Shown: positions 24,833 to 34,903, counted from the first letter of the stretch. The stretch: DNA of 64,000 bases from Paraburkholderia terricola (GCF_900142195.1 NZ_FRAB01000019.1:1-64000), one strand, 5' to 3'. Notes: generated by a model from the sequence alone, not told the origin. A program made the numbers and translations.

Positions 24833-25021
24833 TTCGAAAGTTCGGCCGGCGAGGCTGCGCCCTGAACGGCGCGCAACACGTGGACTCGAGCACTTAGCTC
24901 AAGCGCCTAAGCGCGGACTGTTACCGTGGACTGTGGAAAGGCACTCGACCAGACACTACGCGGACCACGGTAGGTATCGGGAGATTTCAAACGCAAGGAC
25001 CCGAACCCGTCTTTCGAAATG
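24833..25021 (-). ncRNA. ssrS: 6S RNA
   Basis: Recognised by architecture. The ends close by a 13-bp stem (24833-24845 with 25001-25018, a five-base bulge), enclosing 186 nt, the size of 6S RNA. Inside, the stem TACCGTGG/CCACGGTA (24922-24929 with 24965-24972) borders an open central region. The minus strand reads CCGAT followed by ACCTACC at 24980-24969, like the product-RNA initiation site of other gammaproteobacterial and betaproteobacterial 6S RNAs (CCGAU). A TTGACT -35-like element at 25052-25057 and an A-rich -10 region place the 5' end near 25021. 6S RNA holds the sigma-70 polymerase in stationary phase. Confidence 0.75.
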
Positions 25022-25224
25022 AGGTTCCATTTTTTATGGTTATGCTGACTAAGTCAAGCAAAATCTAAACACACGCGATCCGTTCCGGCAAAATGTTCCG
25101 ATACAATAAATGTTCGGAGAAATAAGAACGCAATGCCCCAACATGGGGCTGTTCCAAGGCCTTGGCGGGTGAGTCGCCGGCGAGCCGGCGCGTAAAGAAA
25201 CTGAAATATAGTTCCAAAAAAACC

Positions 25225-26061
25225 ATGAACCGACCCACGTCCTCCCGAATCGCCGCCGACCAGGCCAAAGAAAAAGACGGTCCCGGCGAGGAAGTCACCG
25301 CGCTGGCACGCGGCCTCACCGTGCTGCGCTCCGTCGCCGCCGCCGACGCCCCGCTCAGCAATCGCGAACTGACCGAGATCACCGGAATTCCCAAGCCCAC
25401 CGTCTCGCGCATCACCGCCACGCTGGTCAGCGCGGGCTTTCTGTTCCGCTTGCCCGACAGCGAGCGCTTCGTGCTGACGTCGTCGGTGCTGGAGTTGAGC
25501 AACGGCTTTCTGCGCAACTTCGACATTCGGGCGCGCGCGCGGCCGTTCCTGATCGAACTCGCCGAACGGACCGCGCTCTCGGTGCATCTGGCCGTGCGCG
25601 ACCGTCTCGACATGGTGGTGATCGACGCGATCCGGCCGCGCTCGGCGGTGCTGGTGTCGCGCCTCGAGATCGGCTCGCGCATGAACCTGAGCCGCACCGC
25701 CATCGGCCGCGCCTATCTGGCGGCGCTCGCGGAGCCTGAGCGCGAAAAGCTGCTGATCGGCCTGCAAGCCGCGGAAGGCGACGACTGGGGTCACGTCGGC
25801 AGCCGGCTCGAAAGCGCATTGCAAGAAACCATCGAGCAAGGTTTCGCGATCGCCACCGGCGAGTGGCACGACGGCCTCAACGCCATCGCCTTGGGCTTCA
25901 TCGGACCGTCGGGCGAACGCTATGCGGTCAACTGCGGCGGCTCCGCCGACCAGTGCCCGCGCGATTGGTTGATTTCGCGCGCGGCGCCGGCCCTGCTCGA
26001 ATGCGTCTCCAGGATCGTTCTGGAAATCGGCGGCACGCCGGGGCGCCGACTCGACAACTGA
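25225..26061 (+). CDS. IclR family transcriptional regulator
   Basis: A 278-residue regulator. The winged helix occupies about residues 23-90 (TALARGLTVLRSVAAADAPL, then ELTEITGIPKPTVSRITATL) and the IclR effector domain the rest, with VHLAVRDRLDMVVIDAIRP, TAIGRAYLAAL and GFAIATGEWHDGLNAIALG. Such proteins control aromatic or short-chain acid catabolism. ATG 25225 fits the family start; an upstream frame extends 21 codons but lacks similarity. The next gene (mdtA) is 379 bases on, so its target is not obvious. The 6S RNA gene is divergent. Confidence 0.9.
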   Translation: MNRPTSSRIAADQAKEKDGPGEEVTALARGLTVLRSVAAADAPLSNRELTEITGIPKPTVSRITATLVSAGFLFRLPDSERFVLTSSVLELSNGFLRNFDIRARARPFLIELAERTALSVHLAVRDRLDMVVIDAIRPRSAVLVSRLEIGSRMNLSRTAIGRAYLAALAEPEREKLLIGLQAAEGDDWGHVGSRLESALQETIEQGFAIATGEWHDGLNAIALGFIGPSGERYAVNCGGSADQCPRDWLISRAAPALLECVSRIVLEIGGTPGRRLDN

Positions 26062-26440
26062 GACGCCCAAGGGCTCGCCGGTCGGCGGCCATCGGCAACC
26101 AGACGTCCTGTAACCCTCGTAACCAAAAGAAAAATACACGGGTGGACTGTTACAGAGCCCGCGACGTAGGATCATGCATTCCCGTCGCGGACGCTCGCCC
26201 TGGCTCGTTGCCACTGCGTCGACATTGCATCGGCATTGTTTGATAGCGCACCGGGCGATCCGTCGTGATGCCACGTTGGGTTAGCATCTCTGTCCCGCGC
26301 CTCGGGTAGCATCGCGCTGAACACGCGCAGCGCCCGCACTGTCGAAACCGCCTGTTACGCCGCGCGAGCCGGGCCGCCGAACTGTCCCGGCGGCTTGTAT
26401 GCGAGCGGCTCACATCAAAAGCCAGCCACCTGACGAACCG
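26062..26440. other. 379-base gap before mdtA
   Basis: The leader of the mdtABC operon. A hairpin GCCGCCG/CGGCGGC (26373-26379 with 26388-26394) lies just before the first possible start at 26399. I see no supported gene and no recognisable operator. Confidence 0.4.
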
Positions 26441-27841
26441 ATGGACGAACAACAAAAGCATTCGGAAACCACACGCCCCGCCGCCCCGGCTTCGCCACCG
26501 TCCGCGAGCGGCGCGCCCGGCGCGGTAAAGCGCCACCGCGGCCGCAACCTCGCGCTGCTGGTCGCGGCGCTCGTCATTCTCGGGGTCGTGCTGTGGCGCT
26601 GGCATCCGTGGGGCGGCCCCGGCGGCGGCGCAAGCGGCGCTTCCAGTGCAAGCGGCGGGAGCGGCGTAAGCGGTGTAAGCGGCGGCCGCGCGGGCCGCGG
26701 CGGGCCCGGCGGCATGGCCAACATGCCGCAGCCCGTGCACGTCGCAACGGTGACGCAAGGCGAGATGCCGGTGGTCTTGACGGCGCTCGGCACGGTCACG
26801 CCGCTTGCCAGCGTCACGGTGCTGCCGCAGTTGAGCGGCGTGCTGCAAGACGTGTATTTCAAGGAAGGCCAGATGGTCAAGAAGGGCGACGTACTTGCCC
26901 AGATCGACCCGCGCCCCTACCAGATCTCGCTCGACAACGCGCAAGGCACGCTCGCGCGCGACGAGGCCTTGCTGCAAACCGCCCGGCTCGATCTGAAGCG
27001 CTATCAGACGCTGCTCGCGCAAGACTCGATCGCGAGCCAGCAGGTCGACACGCAGGCCTCGCTCGTGCGCCAATACGAGGGCACCGTGAAGTCCGACAAG
27101 GCGAACATCGACACCTACAAGCTCGACCTCGCCTACGCGCGCATCACCGCGCCGGTGTCGGGGCGCGTCGGCCTGCGCCAGGTCGATCCCGGCAATTACG
27201 TCACGCCGAGCCTGACCAACGGCATCGTCGTGATCACGCAGTTGCAGCCGATCAGCGTGATCTTCACCACCTCCGAAGACAACCTTCAGCAGATCCTCCA
27301 GCAAACGCAAACCGGCGCGAAGCTTTCGGTCACCGCCTACGACCGCAGCAACACCACCTCGCTCGAAGGCGGCACGCTCGAAACGCTGGACAACCAGATC
27401 GACACCACCACGGGCACGGTCAAGCTGCGCGCAGTGTTCCAGAACACGAAGAGCCTGCTGTTCCCGAATCAGTTCGTGAATACGCGTCTGCTCGTCAATA
27501 CGATCAAGGACGCGGTGATCGTGCCGACGCCGGCCGTGCTCAACGGCTCGATGGGACAGTTCGTGTATGTCGTGAAGCCGGACAACACGGTGAGCGTGCG
27601 GCCCGTCAAGGTCGGCCCGGTGGACGGCGAGCGCACCAGCATCAAATCCGGTCTGCAAGTCGGCGAGCGCGTGGTGATCGACGGTTCCGACCGGCTCAAG
27701 GAAGGCGCGAAGATCACGATTCCAGCCGAAAAGCCGCGCGGCGCATCGGGCGCGCATGGCGCAAGCGGCGCGGCCTTCGCGTCGGGCGCATCCGGCGCAC
27801 GCGCGCATCGCGGCAAACACGCGGCGCAAGCCTCGCAATAA
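26441..27841 (+). CDS. mdtA: RND efflux periplasmic adaptor MdtA
   Basis: A 466-residue membrane-fusion protein. A single N-terminal anchor (LALLVAALVILGVVLWRW, about 36-53) is followed by a Gly/Ser-rich linker, then lipoyl and alpha-hairpin segments (PVVLTALGTVTPLASVTVLP, QLSGVLQDVYFKEGQMVKKG, VDTQASLVRQYEGTVKSD) and the beta-barrel and C-terminal domains. Both the linker and the last 35 residues are GAS-rich low-complexity sequence. It links MdtBC to an outer-membrane channel, which is not encoded here. First gene of the operon, 23 bases before mdtB. ATG 26399 would add 14 residues. Confidence 0.92.
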   Translation: MDEQQKHSETTRPAAPASPPSASGAPGAVKRHRGRNLALLVAALVILGVVLWRWHPWGGPGGGASGASSASGGSGVSGVSGGRAGRGGPGGMANMPQPVHVATVTQGEMPVVLTALGTVTPLASVTVLPQLSGVLQDVYFKEGQMVKKGDVLAQIDPRPYQISLDNAQGTLARDEALLQTARLDLKRYQTLLAQDSIASQQVDTQASLVRQYEGTVKSDKANIDTYKLDLAYARITAPVSGRVGLRQVDPGNYVTPSLTNGIVVITQLQPISVIFTTSEDNLQQILQQTQTGAKLSVTAYDRSNTTSLEGGTLETLDNQIDTTTGTVKLRAVFQNTKSLLFPNQFVNTRLLVNTIKDAVIVPTPAVLNGSMGQFVYVVKPDNTVSVRPVKVGPVDGERTSIKSGLQVGERVVIDGSDRLKEGAKITIPAEKPRGASGAHGASGAAFASGASGARAHRGKHAAQASQ

Positions 27842-27864
27842 AGTAAAGGCACGGCCATTACCGC

Positions 27865-30800
27865 ATGAATCCATCCCGAGCCTTTATTCTGCGTCCTGTC
27901 GGCACCGCGCTTCTGATGGCGGCGATCATGCTGGTGGGTCTCGTCGCGCTGCGCTTCCTGCCGCTCTCCGCGCTGCCCGAGGTCGACTATCCGACCATCC
28001 AGGTGCAGACGTTCTATCCGGGCGCGAGCCCGGACGTGATGACCTCGTCGGTCACCGCGCCGCTCGAGCGGCAGTTCGGACAGATGCCGTCGCTGAACCA
28101 GATGTCGTCGCAAAGCTCGGCCGGCTCGTCGATCATCACGCTGCAGTTCAGCCTCGACCTGCCGCTCGACATCGCCGAGCAGGAAGTGCAGGCGGCGATC
28201 AACGCAGCCGGCAACCTGCTGCCCTCCGACCTGCCCGCGCCGCCGATCTACGCGAAGGTCAATCCGGCCGACGCGCCGATCCTCACGCTCGCGATCACGT
28301 CGAAAACGCTGCCGTTGACCCAGGTGCAGGACCTGGCCGACACGCGCCTCGCCCAGAAAATCTCGCAGGTGGCGGGCGTGGGTCTCGTGAGCCTGTCGGG
28401 CGGCCAGCGCCCCGCCGTGCGAATCCAGGCGAATCCGCGCGCGCTCGCCGCATACGGCCTGAATCTGGACGATCTGCGCACCACGATCTCGAACCTGAAC
28501 GTCAACACGCCGAAGGGCAATTTCGACGGCCCCACGCGCAACTACACGATCAACGCAAACGACCAGTTGACCGACGCCGAGGCCTACAAAAGCGCGGTGA
28601 TCGCGTACAAGAATGGCCGCGCGGTGATGCTGACCGACGTCGCCACCATCGTGCAAGGCCCCGAGAACACCAAGCTCGGCGCATGGGTCGACAACACGCC
28701 GGCGATCATCCTGAACGTGCAGCGCCAGCCGGGCGCAAACGTGATTCAGGTGGTGGACAGCATCAAGAAGCTGTTGCCGCAGTTGCAGCAGTCGCTGCCC
28801 GCCGCGCTCGAGGTGCGGATCGTCACCGACCGCACCACCACCATCCGCGCCTCGGTGCGCGACGTGCAGTTCGAACTGGCGATGTCGGTGGTGCTGGTAG
28901 TGCTGGTGATGTATCTGTTCCTTGCCAACGTCTATGCGACCATCATTCCGAGCTTGTCGGTGCCGCTGTCGCTGATCGGCACGCTCGCCGTGATGTACCT
29001 GTGCGGCTTCTCGCTTGATAACTTGTCGCTCATGGCCTTGACCATCGCGACGGGCTTCGTGGTCGACGACGCGATCGTGATGATCGAGAACATCGCGCGC
29101 TACGTGGAGCAAGGCGAATCGCCGTTGGAAGCGGCGCTGAAAGGCTCGAAACAGATCGGCTTCACGATCATCTCGCTGACGGTTTCCCTCATCGCCGTGC
29201 TGATTCCGCTGCTCTTCATGGGCGACGTGGTCGGCCGCCTGTTCCACGAATTCGCGATCACGCTCGCCGTGACCATCGTGATCTCGGCCATCGTGTCGCT
29301 CACGCTGGTGCCGATGATGTGCGCGAAGCTCCTGCGCCACTCGCCGCCGCCTGAGAGCCACCGCTTCGAAGCGCGGGCGCACCGCTTCATCGACTGGGTG
29401 ATCGCCCGTTACGCGGTCGCGCTCACATGGGTGCTGAACCGGCAGCGCTCCACGCTGGTCGTCGCGATTCTCACGCTGGTGCTGACCGGCGTGCTGTACG
29501 TGTTCATTCCGAAGGGCTTCTTTCCCGTGCAGGACACCGGTGTGATCCAGGCGATCACGCAGGCGCCGCAGTCGGTGTCGTATGCGTCGATGGCCGAGCG
29601 CCAGCAGGAACTCGCCGCGCAGATTCTCAAGAACCCGGACGTGCAAAGCCTCACCTCGTTCATCGGCGTGGACGGCAGCAATATCACGCTGAACAGCGGC
29701 CGCATGCTGATCAACCTGAAGCCGCGCGACGACCGCGACAACACCGCGAGCGAGGTGATTCGCCAGTTGCAGCGGGACGTGGCGCATATTCCGGGCGCGT
29801 CGCTGTACATGCAGCCGGTGCAGGACCTGACCATCGACTCGACGGTCAGCCCGACGCAGTACCAGTTCATGCTGACCGATCCGAACATCGGCGAATTCAC
29901 GACGTGGGTGCCGAAGCTCGTCGAGCGGTTGAGGCAGTCGCCGGAACTCGCCGACGTCGCCACCGACTTGCAGGACAACGGCCAGTCGGTCTACGTCGAA
30001 ATCGACCGCGCCACCGCGTCGCGCTACGGCATCACGCCGGCCACCGTGGATAGCGCGCTGTACGACGCGTTCGGCCAGCGCATCGTCTCCACCATCTTCA
30101 CGCAGTCGAACCAGTACCGCGTGATCCTGGAAGCGCAGCCGCAGATGCAGCACTACACCGAGTCGCTGAACTCGATCTATCTGCCCTCTTCGACGGCGAC
30201 GGGCGGCCAGGTGCCGCTGTCGGCGATCGCGCGGTTCATCGAAAAGCCCGCGCCGCTGCTGGTCACGCACCTGAGCCAGTTCCCGGCCACCACCGTCTCG
30301 TTCAATCTCGCGCCGGGTTCGTCGCTCGGCGCGGCCGTGAAGGCGATCGAGCAGGCGCAGAAAGACATCGGCTTGCCGGCCTCGTTCCAGACGCGCTACC
30401 AGGGCGCGGCGCTGGCGTTCCAGGCGTCGCTGTCGAACGAACTGTTCCTGATCCTCGCCGCGATCGTCACGATGTATATCGTGCTCGGCGTGCTGTACGA
30501 GAGCTTCATTCACCCGATCACGATTCTGTCGACGCTGCCCTCGGCCGGCGTCGGCGCGCTGCTCGCGCTGCTGATCACCGGGCACGATCTGGACATCATC
30601 GGCATCATCGGTATCGTGCTGCTGATCGGCATCGTGAAGAAGAACGCGATCATGATGATCGACTTCGCGCTCTACGCCGAGCGCGAGGAAGGCAAGGCGC
30701 CGCGCGAGGCGATTTACCAGGCGTGCCTGCTGCGCTTCAGGCCGATTCTGATGACCACGCTCGCCGCGCTGCTCGGCGCGCTGCCGCTGATGCTCGGCAC

Positions 30801-30987
30801 GGGCGCCGGTTCGGAGTTGCGCCGGCCACTCGGCATCGCGATCGCCGGCGGCCTGATCGTCAGCCAGTTGCTGACGCTGTTCACCACGCCGGTGATCTAC
30901 CTCGGCTTCGACGCGCTCGCACGCCGCATGCGCGAGCGCTTCAATCGCGGCAAGCCTGTGCCGCCCGCCACCGACGCGGGAAGCTGA
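27865..30987 (+). CDS. mdtB: RND multidrug permease MdtB
   Basis: A 1040-residue RND transporter of the normal length. Landmarks are the N-terminal helix (RPVGTALLMAAIMLVGLVAL), the porter-domain motif, the proton relay helix 4 (TIATGFVVDDAIVMIENIAR) and the second-half equivalent (GIVKKNAIMMIDFALYAERE). In E. coli MdtB and MdtC form a heterotrimer that exports bile salts, novobiocin and similar compounds. mdtC begins three bases after the stop, so the two are co-translated. Confidence 0.94.
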   Translation: MNPSRAFILRPVGTALLMAAIMLVGLVALRFLPLSALPEVDYPTIQVQTFYPGASPDVMTSSVTAPLERQFGQMPSLNQMSSQSSAGSSIITLQFSLDLPLDIAEQEVQAAINAAGNLLPSDLPAPPIYAKVNPADAPILTLAITSKTLPLTQVQDLADTRLAQKISQVAGVGLVSLSGGQRPAVRIQANPRALAAYGLNLDDLRTTISNLNVNTPKGNFDGPTRNYTINANDQLTDAEAYKSAVIAYKNGRAVMLTDVATIVQGPENTKLGAWVDNTPAIILNVQRQPGANVIQVVDSIKKLLPQLQQSLPAALEVRIVTDRTTTIRASVRDVQFELAMSVVLVVLVMYLFLANVYATIIPSLSVPLSLIGTLAVMYLCGFSLDNLSLMALTIATGFVVDDAIVMIENIARYVEQGESPLEAALKGSKQIGFTIISLTVSLIAVLIPLLFMGDVVGRLFHEFAITLAVTIVISAIVSLTLVPMMCAKLLRHSPPPESHRFEARAHRFIDWVIARYAVALTWVLNRQRSTLVVAILTLVLTGVLYVFIPKGFFPVQDTGVIQAITQAPQSVSYASMAERQQELAAQILKNPDVQSLTSFIGVDGSNITLNSGRMLINLKPRDDRDNTASEVIRQLQRDVAHIPGASLYMQPVQDLTIDSTVSPTQYQFMLTDPNIGEFTTWVPKLVERLRQSPELADVATDLQDNGQSVYVEIDRATASRYGITPATVDSALYDAFGQRIVSTIFTQSNQYRVILEAQPQMQHYTESLNSIYLPSSTATGGQVPLSAIARFIEKPAPLLVTHLSQFPATTVSFNLAPGSSLGAAVKAIEQAQKDIGLPASFQTRYQGAALAFQASLSNELFLILAAIVTMYIVLGVLYESFIHPITILSTLPSAGVGALLALLITGHDLDIIGIIGIVLLIGIVKKNAIMMIDFALYAEREEGKAPREAIYQACLLRFRPILMTTLAALLGALPLMLGTGAGSELRRPLGIAIAGGLIVSQLLTLFTTPVIYLGFDALARRMRERFNRGKPVPPATDAGS

Positions 30988-30990
30988 CCG

Positions 30991-33900
30991 ATGAACCTGT
31001 CGCGTCCGTTTATCTCGCGCCCGGTCGCCACCACGCTGCTCGCGATCGGCATCGCGCTGGCCGGTATTTTCGCGTTCACCCAACTGCCGGTCGCGCCGCT
31101 GCCGCAGGTCGATTTTCCGACCATTTCCGTGCAGGCCTCGCTGCCGGGCGCGAGTCCGAACACCGTCGCCACCAGCGTCGCGAGTCCGCTCGAACGGCAT
31201 CTCGGCTCGATTGCCGACGTCACCGAAATGACCTCGATGAGTTCGGTCGGCTCGACGCGCATCACGATGCAGTTCGGCCTGAACCGCGACATCGACGGCG
31301 CCGCGCGCGACGTGCAGGCCGCGATCAACGCCGCGCGCGCCGACCTGCCCACGAGCCTGCGCAGCAACCCGACCTATCACAAGGTCAATCCGGCCGACGC
31401 GCCGATCATGATCCTCGCGCTCACGTCGAATACACTGACCGCCGGCCAGTTGTACGACTCCGCCGCCACGGTGCTGCAGCAGTCGCTCTCGCAGGTGGAC
31501 GGCGTCGGCGAAGTGGACGTGAGCGGCTCGGCCAATCCGGCCGTGCGGGTCGAGCTGGAACCGCAGGCGCTGTTCCACTACGGCATCGGTCTCGAGGACG
31601 TGCGCGCGGCGCTCGCCGCGGCCAACGCGAACAGCCCGAAAGGCGCGATCGAGTTCGGCCCGAACCGCGTGCAGATCTACACCAACGACCAGGCGAGCAA
31701 GGCGTCGCAATATCGCGACCTCGTGATCGCCTATCGCAACGGCGCGGCCGTGAAGCTCTCCGACGTGGCCGAGGTGGTCGATTCCGTCGAGGATCTGCGC
31801 AACCTCGGCCTCTTCAACGGCAAGCGCTCCGTGCTGGTGATCCTGTACCGCCAGCCGGGCGCGAACATCATCGAGACCATCGACCGCGTCAAGGCGATGC
31901 TGCCGCAACTGCACGCGTCGCTGCCCGCCGATGTCGACATCACGCCGACCGCCGACCGCTCCACCACGATCCGCGCCTCGCTGAGGGACACCGAACTCAC
32001 GCTGGTGATCGCGATGGCGCTGGTGGTGATGGTGGTGTTCCTGTTCCTGCGCAACTGGCGCGCCACGTTGATTCCGAGCGTGGCCGTGCCGATCTCGATC
32101 ATCGGCACGTTCGGCGCGATGTACCTGCTCGGTTTCTCGATCGACAACCTCTCGCTGATGGCGTTGACGATCGCCACCGGCTTCGTGGTCGACGATGCGA
32201 TCGTGGTGCTGGAGAACATCTCGCGCCATATCGAGAACGGCGTGCCGCGCATGAAGGCCGCGTTCCTCGGCGCGCGCGAAGTCGGCTTCACGGTGATGTC
32301 GATCAGCATTTCGCTCGTCGCCGTGTTCCTGCCCATTCTGCTGATGGGCGGCATCGTCGGGCGGCTCTTTCGCGAGTTCGCGCTGACGCTGTCGCTCGCG
32401 ATCGGCGTGTCGCTGATCGTCTCGCTCACGCTCACGCCGATGATGTGTTCGCGCCTGTTGCGCGAGCCGCACGAGAAAAAGGAAGAAGGCCGCTTCGGCC
32501 GCTGGCTGGAACGCGGCTTCGCGTCGATGCTGCGCGGCTATGAGCGCACGCTCGGCTGGGCGCTGCTGCATCCGCGTTTGATCGTCACCGTTCTGCTGTT
32601 CACGATCGGCCTGAACATCTGGCTGTACATCATCGTGCCGAAGGGCTTCTTTCCGCAGCAGGACACCGGCCGGATGATCGGCGGCATTCAGGCCGATCAG
32701 AGCACCTCGTTCCAGGCCATGAAGGGCAAGTTCGCGCAGATGATGGAGATCGTCGGCAACAACCCGGCGGTGGACAGCGTGGTCGGTTTCACGGGCGGCC
32801 GGCAGACCAACGCCGGCTTCATGTACGTCTCGCTCAAACCGAAGAGCGAACGCAAGATTTCCGCCGACCAGGTGATCCAGCAACTGCGCGCGCCGCTCGG
32901 CGACGTGGCCGGCGCGCGCACCTTCCTGCAGGCAGTGCAGGACATTCGCGTGGGCGGGCGACAATCGAACGCGCAATACCAGTTCACGCTGCTGGCCGAT
33001 TCCACGCCCGACCTGTACCTGTGGGGGCCGAAGCTCACCGAGGCGCTGCAGGCGCGCCGCGAACTGGCCGACGTGAATTCCGACCAGCAGCAAGGCGGCC
33101 TGGAGGCGATGGTGACGATCGACCGCGCCAGCGCGGCGCGGCTCGGCATCAAGCCGGCGCAGATCGACAACACCTTGTACGACGCGTTCGGCCAGCGCCA
33201 GGTGTCGACGATCTACAACCCGCTGAACCAGTACCACGTGGTGATGGAAGTCGCGCCGAAGTACTGGCAGAGCCCGGACATGCTGAAGCAGATCTACATC
33301 AGCACGTCGGGCGGCAGCGCGAGCGGCGCGCAGACCACGAACGCGCCGGCGGGCACGGTCACCACGCAGACCACCACTTCGTCGAGTACGAGCACGAGCA
33401 CCAGCGCGTCGGCGGGCGGCACGGCGGGCACCACTGCATCGAGCGCGGCCACCATCGCCGCCGATTCCGCGCGCAACCAGGCGATCAATTCGATTGCGAC
33501 GAGCGGCAAGTCGAGTGCTTCGTCGGGCGCGGCGGTGTCGACCTCGAAGGAAACGATGGTGCCGCTGTCGGCGATCGCGAGCTTCGGGCCGGGGAATACG
33601 CCGTTGTCGGTGAATCACCAGAGCCAGTTCGTGGCCTCGACGATTTCGTTCAATCTGCCGCCGGGCGTGTCCTTATCGACGGCGACTCAGGCGATCTACG
33701 AGACGATGGCGCAGATCGGCATGCCGGCCACGATCCACGGCAGCTTCCAGGGCACGGCGCAGGCGTTCCAGCAGTCGATGTCCGATCAGCCGATCCTGAT
33801 TCTGGCCGCGCTGGCGGCGGTGTATATCGTGCTGGGGATGCTGTATGAAAGCTATATTCATCCGCTGACGATTCTGTCGACGTTGCCCTCGGCGGGCGTG

Positions 33901-34317
33901 GGCGCGTTGCTCGCCTTGCTGCTGTTCAAGACCGAGTTCAGCATCATCGCGCTCATTGGGGTGATCCTGCTGATTGGCATCGTGAAGAAGAACGCGATCA
34001 TGATGGTGGACTTCGCGATCGAAGCATCGCGGCAAGGGCTGTCCTCGCGCGATGCGATTTTTCAGGCTTGTTTGCTGCGCTTCCGGCCGATCATGATGAC
34101 CACCTTCGCCGCGCTCCTCGGTGCATTGCCGCTGGCGTTCGGGCGCGGCGAAGGGGCGGAGCTGCGGGCGCCGCTCGGCATTGCGATCGTGGGCGGCCTG
34201 ATCGTCAGTCAGATGCTCACGCTCTATACCACGCCGGTGGTTTATCTCTACATGGATCGGGTTCGGGCGAGGTGGGAGGCGAGGAAGGCGCGGCGGGGGG
34301 GAACGGCGGCGACTTGA
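30991..34317 (+). CDS. mdtC: RND multidrug permease MdtC with Ser/Thr-rich insert
   Basis: An 1108-residue RND permease, about 70-80 longer than the usual 1025-1040. The core motifs are normal: TIATGFVVDDAIVVLENISR in helix 4 and GIVKKNAIMMVDFAIEASRQ later. The extra length is a block at about residues 773-851 (33307-33543) of almost pure Ser, Thr, Ala and Gly (TTTSSSTSTSTSASAGGTAG), which falls in the periplasmic docking region of the second half. It pairs with MdtB. The last gene of the operon; a convergent peroxiredoxin follows 26 bases on. Confidence 0.93.
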   Translation: MNLSRPFISRPVATTLLAIGIALAGIFAFTQLPVAPLPQVDFPTISVQASLPGASPNTVATSVASPLERHLGSIADVTEMTSMSSVGSTRITMQFGLNRDIDGAARDVQAAINAARADLPTSLRSNPTYHKVNPADAPIMILALTSNTLTAGQLYDSAATVLQQSLSQVDGVGEVDVSGSANPAVRVELEPQALFHYGIGLEDVRAALAAANANSPKGAIEFGPNRVQIYTNDQASKASQYRDLVIAYRNGAAVKLSDVAEVVDSVEDLRNLGLFNGKRSVLVILYRQPGANIIETIDRVKAMLPQLHASLPADVDITPTADRSTTIRASLRDTELTLVIAMALVVMVVFLFLRNWRATLIPSVAVPISIIGTFGAMYLLGFSIDNLSLMALTIATGFVVDDAIVVLENISRHIENGVPRMKAAFLGAREVGFTVMSISISLVAVFLPILLMGGIVGRLFREFALTLSLAIGVSLIVSLTLTPMMCSRLLREPHEKKEEGRFGRWLERGFASMLRGYERTLGWALLHPRLIVTVLLFTIGLNIWLYIIVPKGFFPQQDTGRMIGGIQADQSTSFQAMKGKFAQMMEIVGNNPAVDSVVGFTGGRQTNAGFMYVSLKPKSERKISADQVIQQLRAPLGDVAGARTFLQAVQDIRVGGRQSNAQYQFTLLADSTPDLYLWGPKLTEALQARRELADVNSDQQQGGLEAMVTIDRASAARLGIKPAQIDNTLYDAFGQRQVSTIYNPLNQYHVVMEVAPKYWQSPDMLKQIYISTSGGSASGAQTTNAPAGTVTTQTTTSSSTSTSTSASAGGTAGTTASSAATIAADSARNQAINSIATSGKSSASSGAAVSTSKETMVPLSAIASFGPGNTPLSVNHQSQFVASTISFNLPPGVSLSTATQAIYETMAQIGMPATIHGSFQGTAQAFQQSMSDQPILILAALAAVYIVLGMLYESYIHPLTILSTLPSAGVGALLALLLFKTEFSIIALIGVILLIGIVKKNAIMMVDFAIEASRQGLSSRDAIFQACLLRFRPIMMTTFAALLGALPLAFGRGEGAELRAPLGIAIVGGLIVSQMLTLYTTPVVYLYMDRVRARWEARKARRGGTAAT
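33307..33543 (+). repeat. Ser/Thr/Ala low-complexity insert in MdtC
   Basis: About 79 codons dominated by Ser, Thr, Ala and Gly interrupt the second porter/docking half of MdtC. The reading frame is preserved. Regions of this kind are usually disordered and may be polymorphic between strains. Confidence 0.7.
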
Positions 34318-34342
34318 TCAGTTCAGTCGCGGCGCGAAACCC

Positions 34343-34903
34343 CTACGGCCTATGCCCCGCCGCCCACTCCTTCACCGCTTTCAACGTGTTCTCGACGTGC
34401 TTCTCCGGCGAGAGGCTCGTGTACTCGTAGATGATCTTGCCGTCCGGCGCGATCACGTACGACACGCGGTTAGCCATCGACGCATGCATCGGCATGCCGG
34501 CGTCGTATGCGCCGATAACCTTCGAATCGGCGTCCGCCGCCACCGGAAATTTGCTGCGGCATTCGCTGACCGAAAACTTCGTCAACGTATCGATGTTGTC
34601 GTGCGACACGCCGATCACCGTCGCGCCATATTTCTTGTACTCGTCGACGGCTTCGGCAAACTCGTGCGCCTCGATCGTGCAGCCCTTGGTGAAAGCCGCC
34701 GGATAGAAGTACAGCACCACCGGCCCTTTCTTCAACTCGTCGGCGAGCGAATAGGTGTAGGTCTTGCCGCCGAGCGATGCCTGCGCGGTAAACGGCGGCG
34801 CGGCGTCGCCCGGCTTGAGCGTCGCCGAGGCCGTCAGCGAATGCATGGCGATTGCCACCGACATGGCGGCGGCCAGCGCCCCCGATATGAATTTTCTGTT
34901 CAT
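34343..34903 (-). CDS. Exported peroxiredoxin (AhpC/TSA, PrxQ-like)
   Basis: A 186-residue protein with a Sec signal peptide (about residues 1-27, ending TASA) and a thioredoxin-fold peroxiredoxin domain. The peroxidatic cysteine is C75 in AAFTKGCTIEAHEF, followed five residues on by the usual PrxQ spacing; a further cysteine occurs in SECRSKFP and could resolve it. It reduces hydroperoxides in the periplasm, drawing on a periplasmic thiol donor. ATG 34903 has AGGAGG ten bases upstream. Convergent with mdtC. Confidence 0.9.
   Translation of the reverse strand: MNRKFISGALAAAMSVAIAMHSLTASATLKPGDAAPPFTAQASLGGKTYTYSLADELKKGPVVLYFYPAAFTKGCTIEAHEFAEAVDEYKKYGATVIGVSHDNIDTLTKFSVSECRSKFPVAADADSKVIGAYDAGMPMHASMANRVSYVIAPDGKIIYEYTSLSPEKHVENTLKAVKEWAAGHRP

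Noticed and set aside
26373..26394. Hairpin before mdtA as a riboswitch
   Set aside because: A single 7-bp stem with no conserved aptamer sequence.
27469..33618. A 2049-codon open frame on the minus strand
   Set aside because: It is antisense to mdtA, mdtB and mdtC, rich in His/Arg/Asp in the way of high-GC shadow frames, and matches no family.
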